Of a DNA stretch of 64,000 nucleotides, positions 8,858-16,188 are shown in pieces; the stretch's first letter is position 1; every line of letters starts with the position of its first letter. The DNA is from Thiodiazotropha sp040506195 (GTDB lineage: Bacteria > Pseudomonadota > Gammaproteobacteria > Chromatiales > Chromatiaceae). The DNA lies in NCBI GenBank assembly GCA_040506195.1, contig JBEVXH010000006.1:186001-250000 (forward strand). Reading direction: 5' to 3'. The notes below the pieces were generated by a model that did no database searches, was not told where the DNA came from, and was given only the letters and a program-made list of their open reading frames with translations. The position numbers were made by a program, and so were the translations under genes.

Positions 8858-10029
8858 ATCACGATCTGCTCAGAGTTGATTTCATGCCACGGTAATACAG
8901 TGACATCGGAACGTATCTGCCGGCTGTCACCGCCGTAAACCAGCCATGCTTTTCCGGCGGTATCACCTGCCAGCTTTTGCCAGAACTCCAGCCCCTTGAA
9001 GTAATCCCTATTGATGGTTTGTCCGGATTTGATTTCCAGCGGTGACAGATGGGTTCCATGGTCAATCAGCAGATCCACCTCGTGTCCCGAACGATCACGC
9101 CAGAAGTATAGGTTCGAGGTTTCGCCCGCGTTATAACGGGCCTTAAGCAATTCACTGATGACCCAGGTTTCGAATAGGGCGCCTCGTTGAACGTGGGTAG
9201 TCAGTTGCTTGCTGTTTTGGATGCCAAGCAGCCAGTTGGCAAGACCAGTATCCAGGAAATAGAGTTTGGGCGTTTTGACCAGGCGCTTGTTGAAATTCTG
9301 GTGGTGCGGTGGCAACAAATGCACGATATAACTGGCTTCCAATACGGATATCCAGGCTTTGGCTGTGTTATGCGTAATACCACAGTCATTGGCCAGCGAG
9401 GAAAGATTCAGGAGTTGTCCGGTTCGGCCCGCGCACAATTTCAGGAAGCGTTGAAAAGTTTCTAAATCCTGTACTTTGATCAATTGCCGGACGTCTCGTT
9501 CCAGGTAAGTGCGCACGTAGTTTCCATGCCAGGGATGTGGTTCAAGGCTGCGGTCGAAGATGGGTGGGAAAGCACCATCAAAGAGTATCTTATCGAGATT
9601 CCGGCCAACTTTTTCTGCGCGCTGTAGCTCGTCGTAGCTCATGGGTAACAGCGTCAGCAATGCGGCCCTGCCTGCCAGGCTTTGTGTGATGCCTGACAAC
9701 AGGCCAAATTGCTGGGAACCCGTTAGGATAAATGCGCCGGGTTGCTGTCTTTCATCGACGCGTGTCTGAAGATAGGAAAACAGGGCAGGGCAGCGTTGCG
9801 CCTCATCCAAGATGGCTCCCTCGGTAAACTGGTTTAAAAAACCCCGAGGGTCTGTTTCGGCAAATTCCCTCTGGTCGAGATCCTCAAGCGAAACATAGCG
9901 ATGTTCGGGAAAGGCATGCCGCACCAGGGTGGACTTGCCGGATTGGCGTGGACCCGTGACGACAAGCACTGGATAGCCGTTGGCGAAGTGTTTAAGTCTG
10001 GATTCCGCGTTTCGGGGGATGTAGGCCAC
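8854..10029 (-). CDS. AAA family ATPase with DUF4143 nuclease-like C-terminus
   Basis: A 391-residue AAA_14/DUF4143 protein. Walker A is GPRQSGKST (residues 26-34) and Walker B is ILDEAQ (73-78); a sensor-like FILTGSQQF follows near 100. The DUF4143 region ends with HEVDLLID and PLEIKSG, spaced like a PD-(D/E)xK nuclease core. The start is GTG at 10029 (protein MAYIPRNAESRL), which fits the normal family start. A strong promoter with an embedded palindrome lies directly upstream. The family is common in mobile and accessory regions and its function is poorly known; roles in toxin-like or DNA-transaction systems have been proposed. As first gene of the three-gene operon it is likely the energy-dependent component. 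Confidence 0.9.
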   Translation of the reverse strand: MAYIPRNAESRLKHFANGYPVLVVTGPRQSGKSTLVRHAFPEHRYVSLEDLDQREFAETDPRGFLNQFTEGAILDEAQRCPALFSYLQTRVDERQQPGAFILTGSQQFGLLSGITQSLAGRAALLTLLPMSYDELQRAEKVGRNLDKILFDGAFPPIFDRSLEPHPWHGNYVRTYLERDVRQLIKVQDLETFQRFLKLCAGRTGQLLNLSSLANDCGITHNTAKAWISVLEASYIVHLLPPHHQNFNKRLVKTPKLYFLDTGLANWLLGIQNSKQLTTHVQRGALFETWVISELLKARYNAGETSNLYFWRDRSGHEVDLLIDHGTHLSPLEIKSGQTINRDYFKGLEFWQKLAGDTAGKAWLVYGGDSRQIRSDVTVLPWHEINSEQIVI

Positions 10030-10058
10030 GGTGGTTTCTGGTTGCTTTAGATGCCTGC

Positions 10059-10105
10059 ATTATGTGGGAAAATGGCTAATTGTCAATATTATTATCAATT
10101 AGCCA
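10059..10105 (-). promoter_or_regulatory. Promoter of module I operon with operator palindrome over the -35
   Basis: On the minus strand there is a perfect -35 TTGACA (10081-10086), a 16-bp spacer and a -10 CATAAT (10059-10064), about 30 bp before the GTG start. A perfect 10-bp inverted repeat, TGGCTAATTG (10073-10082) and CAATTAGCCA (10096-10105), overlaps the -35. That is the usual place for a repressor operator. No dedicated regulator is encoded in the module, so autoregulation by one of the three products or control by a host repressor is inferred. Confidence 0.6.
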
Positions 10106-10172
10106 GATAGCGCCTGTTTACGGTGATCCATTACATGCAGGAGTAAAGGGGTACACCTCTATGTGGCGGCGC

Positions 10173-10460
10173 TCAATCAGCAATTTTTTTGAATATTCTG
10201 AAGGATTTTCTGAGCATGGTATATTTCATGGTATTCTCAATTAGCAGGTAAATAAGTCATTGAATATAAAAGATAAAAAAGGCTTATTTATAATAGAGTG
10301 GGAGTGACTGGAATTTGCAACCTATTGATTATTAATAATAAAAACAACCAAATTAATAATATAATCTGCATCATCAATGGTATTTTTCGTGGTATTTACT
10401 GCGGCTAGCAGGGCTAAAAACAGCGATACCATGAGAAGCGAACTGATGCAGTTATGGTAT
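10173..10460 (+). repeat. Attachment-like site B: complete left arm - core - type-1 right arm
   Basis: A complete copy. The left arm starts at TCAATCAGCAA and contains CATGGTAT at 10215-10222 and 10227-10234. The core GAGTGGGAGTGA is at 10296-10307. The right arm contains AATGGTAT (10376), CGTGGTAT (10388), inverted ATACCATG (10426) and TATGGTAT (10453-10460). The core-to-arm spacings equal those of site A. The sequence is AT-rich and non-coding. It separates module I from the fic gene and has the structure expected when the left end of one element abuts the right arm of another. Confidence 0.85.
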
Positions 10461-10498
10461 TTCCCAGGCGCCGTTCAGATGCCAGTCTTTGATCCAGG

Positions 10499-10573
10499 AT
10501 GGCGTTATTACAGGCTATAATCACGCCATATATTCATGTAATATGGCGCGAATAAATGCTAGAATCACGCCAT
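10499..10573 (+). promoter_or_regulatory. fic operator: four alternating half-sites at exact 22-bp pitch
   Basis: Four 9-bp half-sites lie immediately upstream of and across the fic start codon: ATGGCGTTA (10499-10507), TCACGCCAT (10521-10529), ATGGCGCGA (10543-10551) and TCACGCCAT (10565-10573). They alternate in orientation and start exactly 22 bp apart, two helical turns. TATAAT (10516-10521) and TAGAAT (10560-10565) are possible -10 elements within the array. The arrangement suggests cooperative binding by a dimeric repressor, most simply the Fic protein's own C-terminal winged helix. Confidence 0.65.
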
Positions 10574-11717
10574 GAGATGGATATGGCAACAATCCGATTG
10601 GCCCGATTTCCGCTACGACAAGCATGCGCTCGAACATCGGGAGCTTGAGTTTCGCCTGAACTCAGAGCGCCTAGCCGGCAGCTTTGACGCACTACCGATG
10701 GCGTCCCAAGAGGATGCCACGATTGACTTGATGCTTTCCGAGGCCATCAAAACCAGCGCCATTGAGGGCGAAGACCTGGACAGAGAGTCGGTCAGGTCGT
10801 CTCTGCTCTCGTTGATTACATCGGATACGCTACCGGACAACCCAGATCAGAAAGCTGCCGGGGCAGCTTTGCTGCTGGTGGATATTCGCAAGAACTGGAA
10901 AGCATCCCTGACGCATGACCTGCTGGGTAAGTGGCAGTCCATGGCCATCCCGGAACAACGCTACACGCCTATTCTGCGAGGCGCATACCGCAACGATCCT
11001 TCATCAATGCAAATAGTGAGTGGGCCTTACGGACGCGAAAAGGTTCACTATGAGGCCCCACCAGCGGCTCGAGTGCCTGATGAAATGGTGAAGCTTATCG
11101 AATGGTACAACCAAACCAGTCCCTTACGCGGGGTTAAGACTATACCCGGTATTGCCCGAGCAGGTATTGCTCATCTCTGGTTCGAAGTGATTCACCCCTT
11201 CGATGATGGCAACGGGCGAGTTGGTAGGGCGATCGCTGATCATGCACTTTCGCAGTCTCTCGGCTATCCAACCACGGCTTGTCTTGCCACGGCAATAGAG
11301 GGGGGCAAAAAATCCTATTACCTGCAGTTGGAGAAAGCGAGTCGTGGAGGCGTTGACGTTAATACATGGCTTGATTATTTTGCCGACAGGGTCATCAAAG
11401 CCCAGGAAATTGCCAGGGAAGAAGTGGATTTTGTACTGGCCAAGACACGTTTCTACGAAGCGTATGGCGATCAGCTGAATGAACGGCAGGCCAGGATGGT
11501 ATCTCGGGTGTTCGCTGAAGGACGAAAAGGCTTTGAAGGCGGAATAACGACCAGGAAATATGAAGCGATCACAAAGTGCCCCAATCGAACAGCCAGTCGT
11601 GATCTTTCAGACCTGGTTGCCAAAGGTATAATCATTCCGTTACCAGGTGGTGGTAGAACAACGCGCTATGATTTGACGATTGTTGAACCGGCTCAGCCTG
11701 GTCTGACGAAGAAATAA
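10572..11717 (+). CDS. Fic/DOC family protein with DUF4172 N-terminus, autoinhibited (class II)
   Basis: A 381-residue Fic protein, probably an AMP-transferase acting on a target protein hydroxyl in the cytoplasm. The DUF4172-type N-terminus MRWIWQQSDWPDF is typical. An N-terminal inhibitory helix motif TSAIEGE fits (S/T)xxxE(G/N), the class II arrangement that blocks ATP positioning. The active-site loop HPFDDGNGRVGRA (about residue 208) is intact, so catalysis is expected once inhibition is relieved. The C-terminus (VSRVFAEGRKGFEGGITTRKYEAITKC) resembles a winged helix-turn-helix. It is the only gene of module II, flanked by attachment-like sites B and C. The start codon lies inside the last operator half-site. 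Confidence 0.93.
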   Translation: MRWIWQQSDWPDFRYDKHALEHRELEFRLNSERLAGSFDALPMASQEDATIDLMLSEAIKTSAIEGEDLDRESVRSSLLSLITSDTLPDNPDQKAAGAALLLVDIRKNWKASLTHDLLGKWQSMAIPEQRYTPILRGAYRNDPSSMQIVSGPYGREKVHYEAPPAARVPDEMVKLIEWYNQTSPLRGVKTIPGIARAGIAHLWFEVIHPFDDGNGRVGRAIADHALSQSLGYPTTACLATAIEGGKKSYYLQLEKASRGGVDVNTWLDYFADRVIKAQEIAREEVDFVLAKTRFYEAYGDQLNERQARMVSRVFAEGRKGFEGGITTRKYEAITKCPNRTASRDLSDLVAKGIIIPLPGGGRTTRYDLTIVEPAQPGLTKK

Positions 11718-11736
11718 GTTACTGTGTGGGTCGGTG

Positions 11737-11860
11737 ATGTTTTTTACGATTTGCAGGATTTTCTGAGCATGGTGCTTTTCATGGTATTACCATTTGGTAG
11801 GAATATAAGCCATTGAATATAAAAGATAATAATGTCTTATTTACAATCGAGTGGGAGTGA
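11737..11860 (+). repeat. Attachment-like site C: left arm and core, type-2 right flank
   Basis: Left-arm octamers CATGGTGC (11768-11775) and CATGGTAT (11780-11787) lie 81 and 69 bp before the core GAGTGGGAGTGA (11849-11860), as in B and E. The sequence after the core is not the type-1 arm. It reads GCACTGGCAGGCAATGTCTGG (11863 onward) with repeated TGGCA motifs, and is closely similar to the flank of site E. I treat it as a second right-arm type. Confidence 0.8.
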
Positions 11861-12119
11861 CCAGCACTGGCAGGCAATGTCTGGCACTGGCTGGTACCTA
11901 CAGGCAACAACTCGCATATTTAATTACGCGGCAAGCGAGATTCATTCGCCACTTGGAGATATAGGATATGGGTGAATTTCAGGTTGCTTTCAAAGCGGTG
12001 TCGCGGCGTATGGACGGGCTGCTGACAGCAAGCTGTTGTTGGACTTCGGGAAAAAGGTGTTTGTACTTCTAATATACAATCACTGAGCAGAGGGACAGTG
12101 CCTTACGCAAAGCTTATCA
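11861..12119. other. Gene-free stretch at left end of module III
   Basis: About 260 bp. It starts with the type-2 flank (TGGCA repeats to about 11900). I see no convincing ORF, RNA gene or hairpin in the rest. Confidence 0.5.
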
Positions 12120-12174
12120 TTGACGAGAAAAAAAATTGGGTATAGCATTTTTTAAGCCTTTTTAAGTCAGGGAG
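12120..12174 (+). promoter_or_regulatory. Candidate promoter and RBS of the module III operon
   Basis: TTGACG (12120-12125) and TATAGC (12141-12146) are separated by 15 bp, a little short for sigma70, with a run of A in the spacer. Two TTTTTAAG direct repeats follow. AGGGAG (12169-12174) is a good Shine-Dalgarno sequence 8 bp before the ATG at 12183. This is the only upstream space large enough for a promoter before nine closely packed genes. Confidence 0.4.
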
Positions 12175-12182
12175 CAGATTTA

Positions 12183-13904
12183 ATGTCGGGGGGAAAGGAT
12201 ACAAAGATAGGAGGACTTTCGGACGGGCGAAAAGAGTCCCTCAGCGATCAAAATGTCATCGGTACGGATACCGAATCCACTCATGCTCACCTGCAACAAA
12301 AGGCCCTGGCTGCGCTGGAACAGGCGCGCGCACTGCTGGCCGACAACCCGACTGTCGTTTCCGTCGAGCTTGGATACAAGATCACAGGGGCCGATCTTTC
12401 CAGCATCCCCGCCATCCGTGTCCTGGTCCGGGACAAGATGCCGGCATCCTCGGTTCCCGAGGAGCACATGATCCCCGACGTGATCGGCGGTCTTCCCACC
12501 GACGTCATCGCGCTGACTGAGCGTGAACTGTATGGCCACGACATGACCGGTGGCGATCAAATCAAGCGTATCGTGTGGAACGCCATGTCGCCCGGCTCGG
12601 GTACGCTGGGGTGCATCGCCACGAGAGTCGCTGATTCCAGGCCGGTGATGCTGTCCTGCGAACACGTATTCCTGGCCAACGAAGGCCACCCCGCCGAGCA
12701 GCGGGATATCTTCCAGCCGGATCTTTCCCGTTGCATGGGGAGCGTCTGCAACGGGGTGGGCTACGCCACGGTCGGCCATAGAGACAACATTCACTGGGTC
12801 GACCCGTCCGTCCATACCCCTCCGAACGACAGTGACCCGACGTACTATGTGGATTGTGCGCTGGGGGAACTCGAGACCGATGACTACAAGCCCGGTATCT
12901 CGAAGGTGGGGGCTATCGCGGGATCCCGGGACATCACGCAGTACGTCCCGACCGGCACACCCATAAAGGTCAGGAAAACTGGCGCCACGACGGATTTTAC
13001 CGAGGGCACAGTCGTCTCCGTTTCGACCGACTTCCCGGCGACCTCGGACCTCGAGCCCACCAACAGGATCATTATCATTCGCGCCGATACCGGCAAGGGA
13101 AAACCCTACGAAACGCGGATCAGGGTGCCCGCGCACCTGGTGCAGGACACGATCGACGCGTACAACTGCAAGAACCCCAACGGCACAGTCACGGATGTCG
13201 GCGACAATACCCTGCATTTTCAGGTCAATACATTCAGCCAGAGAGGCGACTCGGGTTCGGCCGTCGTGGATGATTCGGGCAATATCGTTGGCATCCTGTA
13301 TGGCGGGGACTACCAGATGGTCATTCCGGATGTCGGCATACCGGTCAAGGTGCCGGTAGGAAATGCCCACATCTGCCACATCGGTCCGGTGATGCACCAG
13401 ATGGGCATACGCATCGACCCCGCCGCGGCGGTATCCACCGCGGATGCGGACCGTCACTTCGGGCCGGGGTCAGCGATCGCCTCGGACAGGCCGGATCGTT
13501 CCATCGAGCAGGCCGTTGCTCGCCTGGAAGCCCGTTTGCGAGATTCATCGGTGGGTCGCGAACTCGTGAACGCGGTCAGGGAAGTCGGCCAGGAAGTGGT
13601 GGACCTGGTGCATCACAGACGACCGGTCATGGTGGCATGGCACCGTAACCAGGGGCCGCAGTTCGCCGCCCTGCTGGTTCAGTGCGTGTCCGACACGCAG
13701 CAGACTCTGCCTCCACGGGTGAAGGAAACCGAACTCGACACGCTGCTCATTCGCATGGCGGATGCGCTGGCCGCGCAAGGAAGCCGGGAACTCGTACAGG
13801 TGCTTGAGCATTGGCGCGACTGGATTCTGGACTGGATGATGAGCGCGCGGACGGTGGATGGTTTGCTGGAGCGCATGGATGGCCTGACGGAGCGGGTGTC
13901 ATGA
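12183..13904 (+). CDS. Trypsin-fold serine protease with C-terminal helical domain (module III, protease 1)
   Basis: A 573-residue protein with no signal peptide, so probably cytoplasmic. The central region is a trypsin-like fold with a visible triad: His161 in LSCEHVF, Asp224 in YVDCALGEL and Ser357 in RGDSGSAVV. Before it lies a region of about 125 residues containing NPTVVSVELGYKITG, seen again in protease 2. After it comes a helical domain of about 110 residues with the signature VDLVHHRRPVMVAWHRNQGPQFAALL, shared with proteases 2 and 4. The gene is preceded by a good RBS, and its stop overlaps the next ATG by four bases. Intracellular trypsin-like proteases often act as effectors or activators in bacterial conflict systems; that role is inference here. 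Confidence 0.88.
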   Translation: MSGGKDTKIGGLSDGRKESLSDQNVIGTDTESTHAHLQQKALAALEQARALLADNPTVVSVELGYKITGADLSSIPAIRVLVRDKMPASSVPEEHMIPDVIGGLPTDVIALTERELYGHDMTGGDQIKRIVWNAMSPGSGTLGCIATRVADSRPVMLSCEHVFLANEGHPAEQRDIFQPDLSRCMGSVCNGVGYATVGHRDNIHWVDPSVHTPPNDSDPTYYVDCALGELETDDYKPGISKVGAIAGSRDITQYVPTGTPIKVRKTGATTDFTEGTVVSVSTDFPATSDLEPTNRIIIIRADTGKGKPYETRIRVPAHLVQDTIDAYNCKNPNGTVTDVGDNTLHFQVNTFSQRGDSGSAVVDDSGNIVGILYGGDYQMVIPDVGIPVKVPVGNAHICHIGPVMHQMGIRIDPAAAVSTADADRHFGPGSAIASDRPDRSIEQAVARLEARLRDSSVGRELVNAVREVGQEVVDLVHHRRPVMVAWHRNQGPQFAALLVQCVSDTQQTLPPRVKETELDTLLIRMADALAAQGSRELVQVLEHWRDWILDWMMSARTVDGLLERMDGLTERVS

Positions 13905-15505
13905 GTTCCAGGCCATCCGATGCGCAACTGGAAAGCTGGTGGGCGGCGCATGCCAGGGCGAGTGAAAACTGGATCGGCCGCGCAGGTGTGGTGCATGTCG
14001 GCCTGGGGGCCAAGGAGCGGGACGACGCGGTCACGGACGAAGTGGCCCTGCTGTTCTATGTCGAGGAAAAAAAGCCCGCCGGCGAGCTGCGGGACGACGA
14101 GATGATCCCGGATGCGATACTCGGCGTGAAGACGGACGTGCAACGCTTCACCGAGTGGAGCGACGAGTTCGGCGCCAGCAACCTGGATGGCGGCGATGCA
14201 ATACGCGCGGTCCCGGATGAACGCGATCGTCCGAAGCCGGGCACCCTGGGGTACATCGGCACCACGACGACGGGTAGCGAAAACGTGATGTTGAGCTGTG
14301 ATCACGTGATGATTCCTCGCAGACGCAGCGACAACCGGATATTTCACCCGGACGTTTCCCGTTGCTGCGGCAAGCTGAAGAATGCGGTTGGCGTCGCAAC
14401 CCGGGGCTTCACGGGGCCGGCCGCGCACACCAATAGCCAGGGCACGCAGATGTACATGGTCGACTGCGCGATCGCAAGCATCGACAGCGAGGTGAACGGA
14501 CGCAAGCATATTCCCGGCGCTGGCAGCGTGTCGGGATCGGGTGATATCTCCGATGACCCGACACCGATAACCGTGGTGAAACGCGGCGCCATCACCGGTG
14601 TTACCAAGGGCACGGTCACCGATGTCGACTTCGATCCCAGCGGGCCCGCGGGAGACATGCGCCTGATACGTGTGCGGCCGCTGGCGGGTCATACCACGCC
14701 TTTCGAGAAAGACTTCAACGTGCCTGACGATGGCACCATGGAGTACTGCCTGACACAGTATCCGCTGCAGTCCCGGGGCGGTACGGCGACGCAGGTCGGG
14801 GACAACAGGGTCCGCTTCAGCCTGCCCGCGTTCACCGTACCGGGGGATTCCGGTGCCGTGCTGGTCAACGATTCCAGCCGCGAGATTGTCGGCATGATCG
14901 TCTCCGGCGACGTCTTCATGTTTCGCTCGTACAATGAAGAAGGCCGGCTGGGAACCGGCGGCATGCCCGCCGGCGACGGCTGGGCGTGTCACATACAGCC
15001 GGTGCTGGGCGAACTGGATATACGCATCGATCCTTCCACCGAGCCCAGCAGCATGTCGACGGCAAGACTGTCGCCCGGCGACGCGATTGACGCGGATCCC
15101 CCCGAACCGGGCAAACTGGAGCTGATCAACGCGCGCCTCGCCACGCTGGAAAGCGTGCTGGAGACCTCGGAAAAAGGCCGCCTGCTCAACGATCTCGTTC
15201 GGCGGCACGCTGATGAGCTGATGAACCTGGTGCATCACAGGCGCCAGGTGCTGGTGCAGTGGCATCGCAACAAGGGGCCCGCGTTCGCCGCCCTGTTGCT
15301 CGACGCGCTCGTGGAGGAGGACATGCCGATCCCGAGGCTCGTGAACGGTGTACAGTGCGACACACTGTTGCGACGCATGCGCGACGTGCTGGCAGTCGAG
15401 GGAAGCATCGCGTTGCGCGAGGCGATACGCACGCACGAGAGATTCATCTTCGAACTCCTGAGCGAAAGCCGGACCGTCAATGAACTCGTGAGCAGGCTGA
15501 AATGA
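13901..15505 (+). CDS. Trypsin-fold serine protease with C-terminal helical domain (module III, protease 2)
   Basis: The start is the ATG at 13901, overlapping the previous stop (ATGA); a longer in-frame reading would run into protease 1. The product has 534 residues and is a paralogue of protease 1. The triad is His135 in LSCDHVM, Asp188 in MVDCAIASI and Ser317 in PGDSGAVLV. The pre-protease segment IGRAGVVHVGLGAKERDD matches the equivalent region of protease 1. The C-terminal domain carries MNLVHHRRQVLVQWHRNKGP. There is no signal peptide. Tandem duplication followed by divergence explains proteases 1 and 2 best. Confidence 0.88.
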   Translation: MSSRPSDAQLESWWAAHARASENWIGRAGVVHVGLGAKERDDAVTDEVALLFYVEEKKPAGELRDDEMIPDAILGVKTDVQRFTEWSDEFGASNLDGGDAIRAVPDERDRPKPGTLGYIGTTTTGSENVMLSCDHVMIPRRRSDNRIFHPDVSRCCGKLKNAVGVATRGFTGPAAHTNSQGTQMYMVDCAIASIDSEVNGRKHIPGAGSVSGSGDISDDPTPITVVKRGAITGVTKGTVTDVDFDPSGPAGDMRLIRVRPLAGHTTPFEKDFNVPDDGTMEYCLTQYPLQSRGGTATQVGDNRVRFSLPAFTVPGDSGAVLVNDSSREIVGMIVSGDVFMFRSYNEEGRLGTGGMPAGDGWACHIQPVLGELDIRIDPSTEPSSMSTARLSPGDAIDADPPEPGKLELINARLATLESVLETSEKGRLLNDLVRRHADELMNLVHHRRQVLVQWHRNKGPAFAALLLDALVEEDMPIPRLVNGVQCDTLLRRMRDVLAVEGSIALREAIRTHERFIFELLSESRTVNELVSRLK

Positions 15506-16188
15506 ACGCCATACTCGAGTCCCGGCTGACCCAGGGTGTCGCGATAGCGGTACTCGATCGCGTCAACGAGGATGGCGGATTCGCCCGGCAGGGTTCACTG
15601 GGTTGCCTGGTGCGGCAGCGCCGCAGCGGCGATCTGTTCCTGCTGTCCGCCCATCACGTGCTTTACGCCAAATCGAACCGGGCGGGGCACCCGGTGTTCG
15701 CGGTGGGCTTGCCGGGCGCGCCGTGTATCGGCGAGGTCGCACTCGGGCGCATCGGCGCCTATCGTTATTGCAGTCGTGAATATTTCCTCGACGTGGCGCT
15801 CCTGCGCATCGGGCAAAGCATGCAGGCGCGTGCAGGCCAACCCGTACGCGTCGCGGCGGCACCCGGCGTCGGCGAGCGAGTGACCAAGTTCGGCGCCGGA
15901 ACGGGATTCACCGAAGGCGTTGTGGTGGACGTCGATTATCCCGACCGCTGGTATTTCGAGTATCGCGCCGAGAGCGCGCCTCGCCAGGTTCGCATCGAGG
16001 GCGACGACGGCAGCTTCGCCGAACAGGGTGATTCCGGCGCCGCGGTTTTTAACGAACGCGATGAACTGGTGGCGCTGCTCTGGGGCAGCAATGCGCGGGA
16101 GGAGGGTATCGCATGTCCGATCCTCCCCGCGATCGACGCGCTGGGGCTGGACATGCGCAAGGCTTGTAACGACAAGGGTGTGCACTGA
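15502..16188 (+). CDS. Minimal trypsin-fold serine protease (module III, protease 3)
   Basis: A 228-residue protein that is essentially the bare protease domain. The triad is His52 in LLSAHHVLY, Asp97 in YFLDVALLRI and Ser178 in EQGDSGAAVF. It lacks the N-terminal extension and the helical C-terminal domain of its neighbours. ATGA overlaps with protease 2 and TGATG with protease 4 indicate coupled translation. No signal peptide is visible. The short form may partner with, or be controlled by, one of the longer paralogues; this is inference. Confidence 0.87.
   Translation: MNAILESRLTQGVAIAVLDRVNEDGGFARQGSLGCLVRQRRSGDLFLLSAHHVLYAKSNRAGHPVFAVGLPGAPCIGEVALGRIGAYRYCSREYFLDVALLRIGQSMQARAGQPVRVAAAPGVGERVTKFGAGTGFTEGVVVDVDYPDRWYFEYRAESAPRQVRIEGDDGSFAEQGDSGAAVFNERDELVALLWGSNAREEGIACPILPAIDALGLDMRKACNDKGVH

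Noticed and set aside
12180..13457. Long minus-strand reading frame opposite protease 1, and similar frames opposite the other module III genes
   Set aside because: High GC content produces long antisense frames. The sense frames have triads, RBS and coupled overlaps, while the antisense products are rich in Arg/His without motifs.
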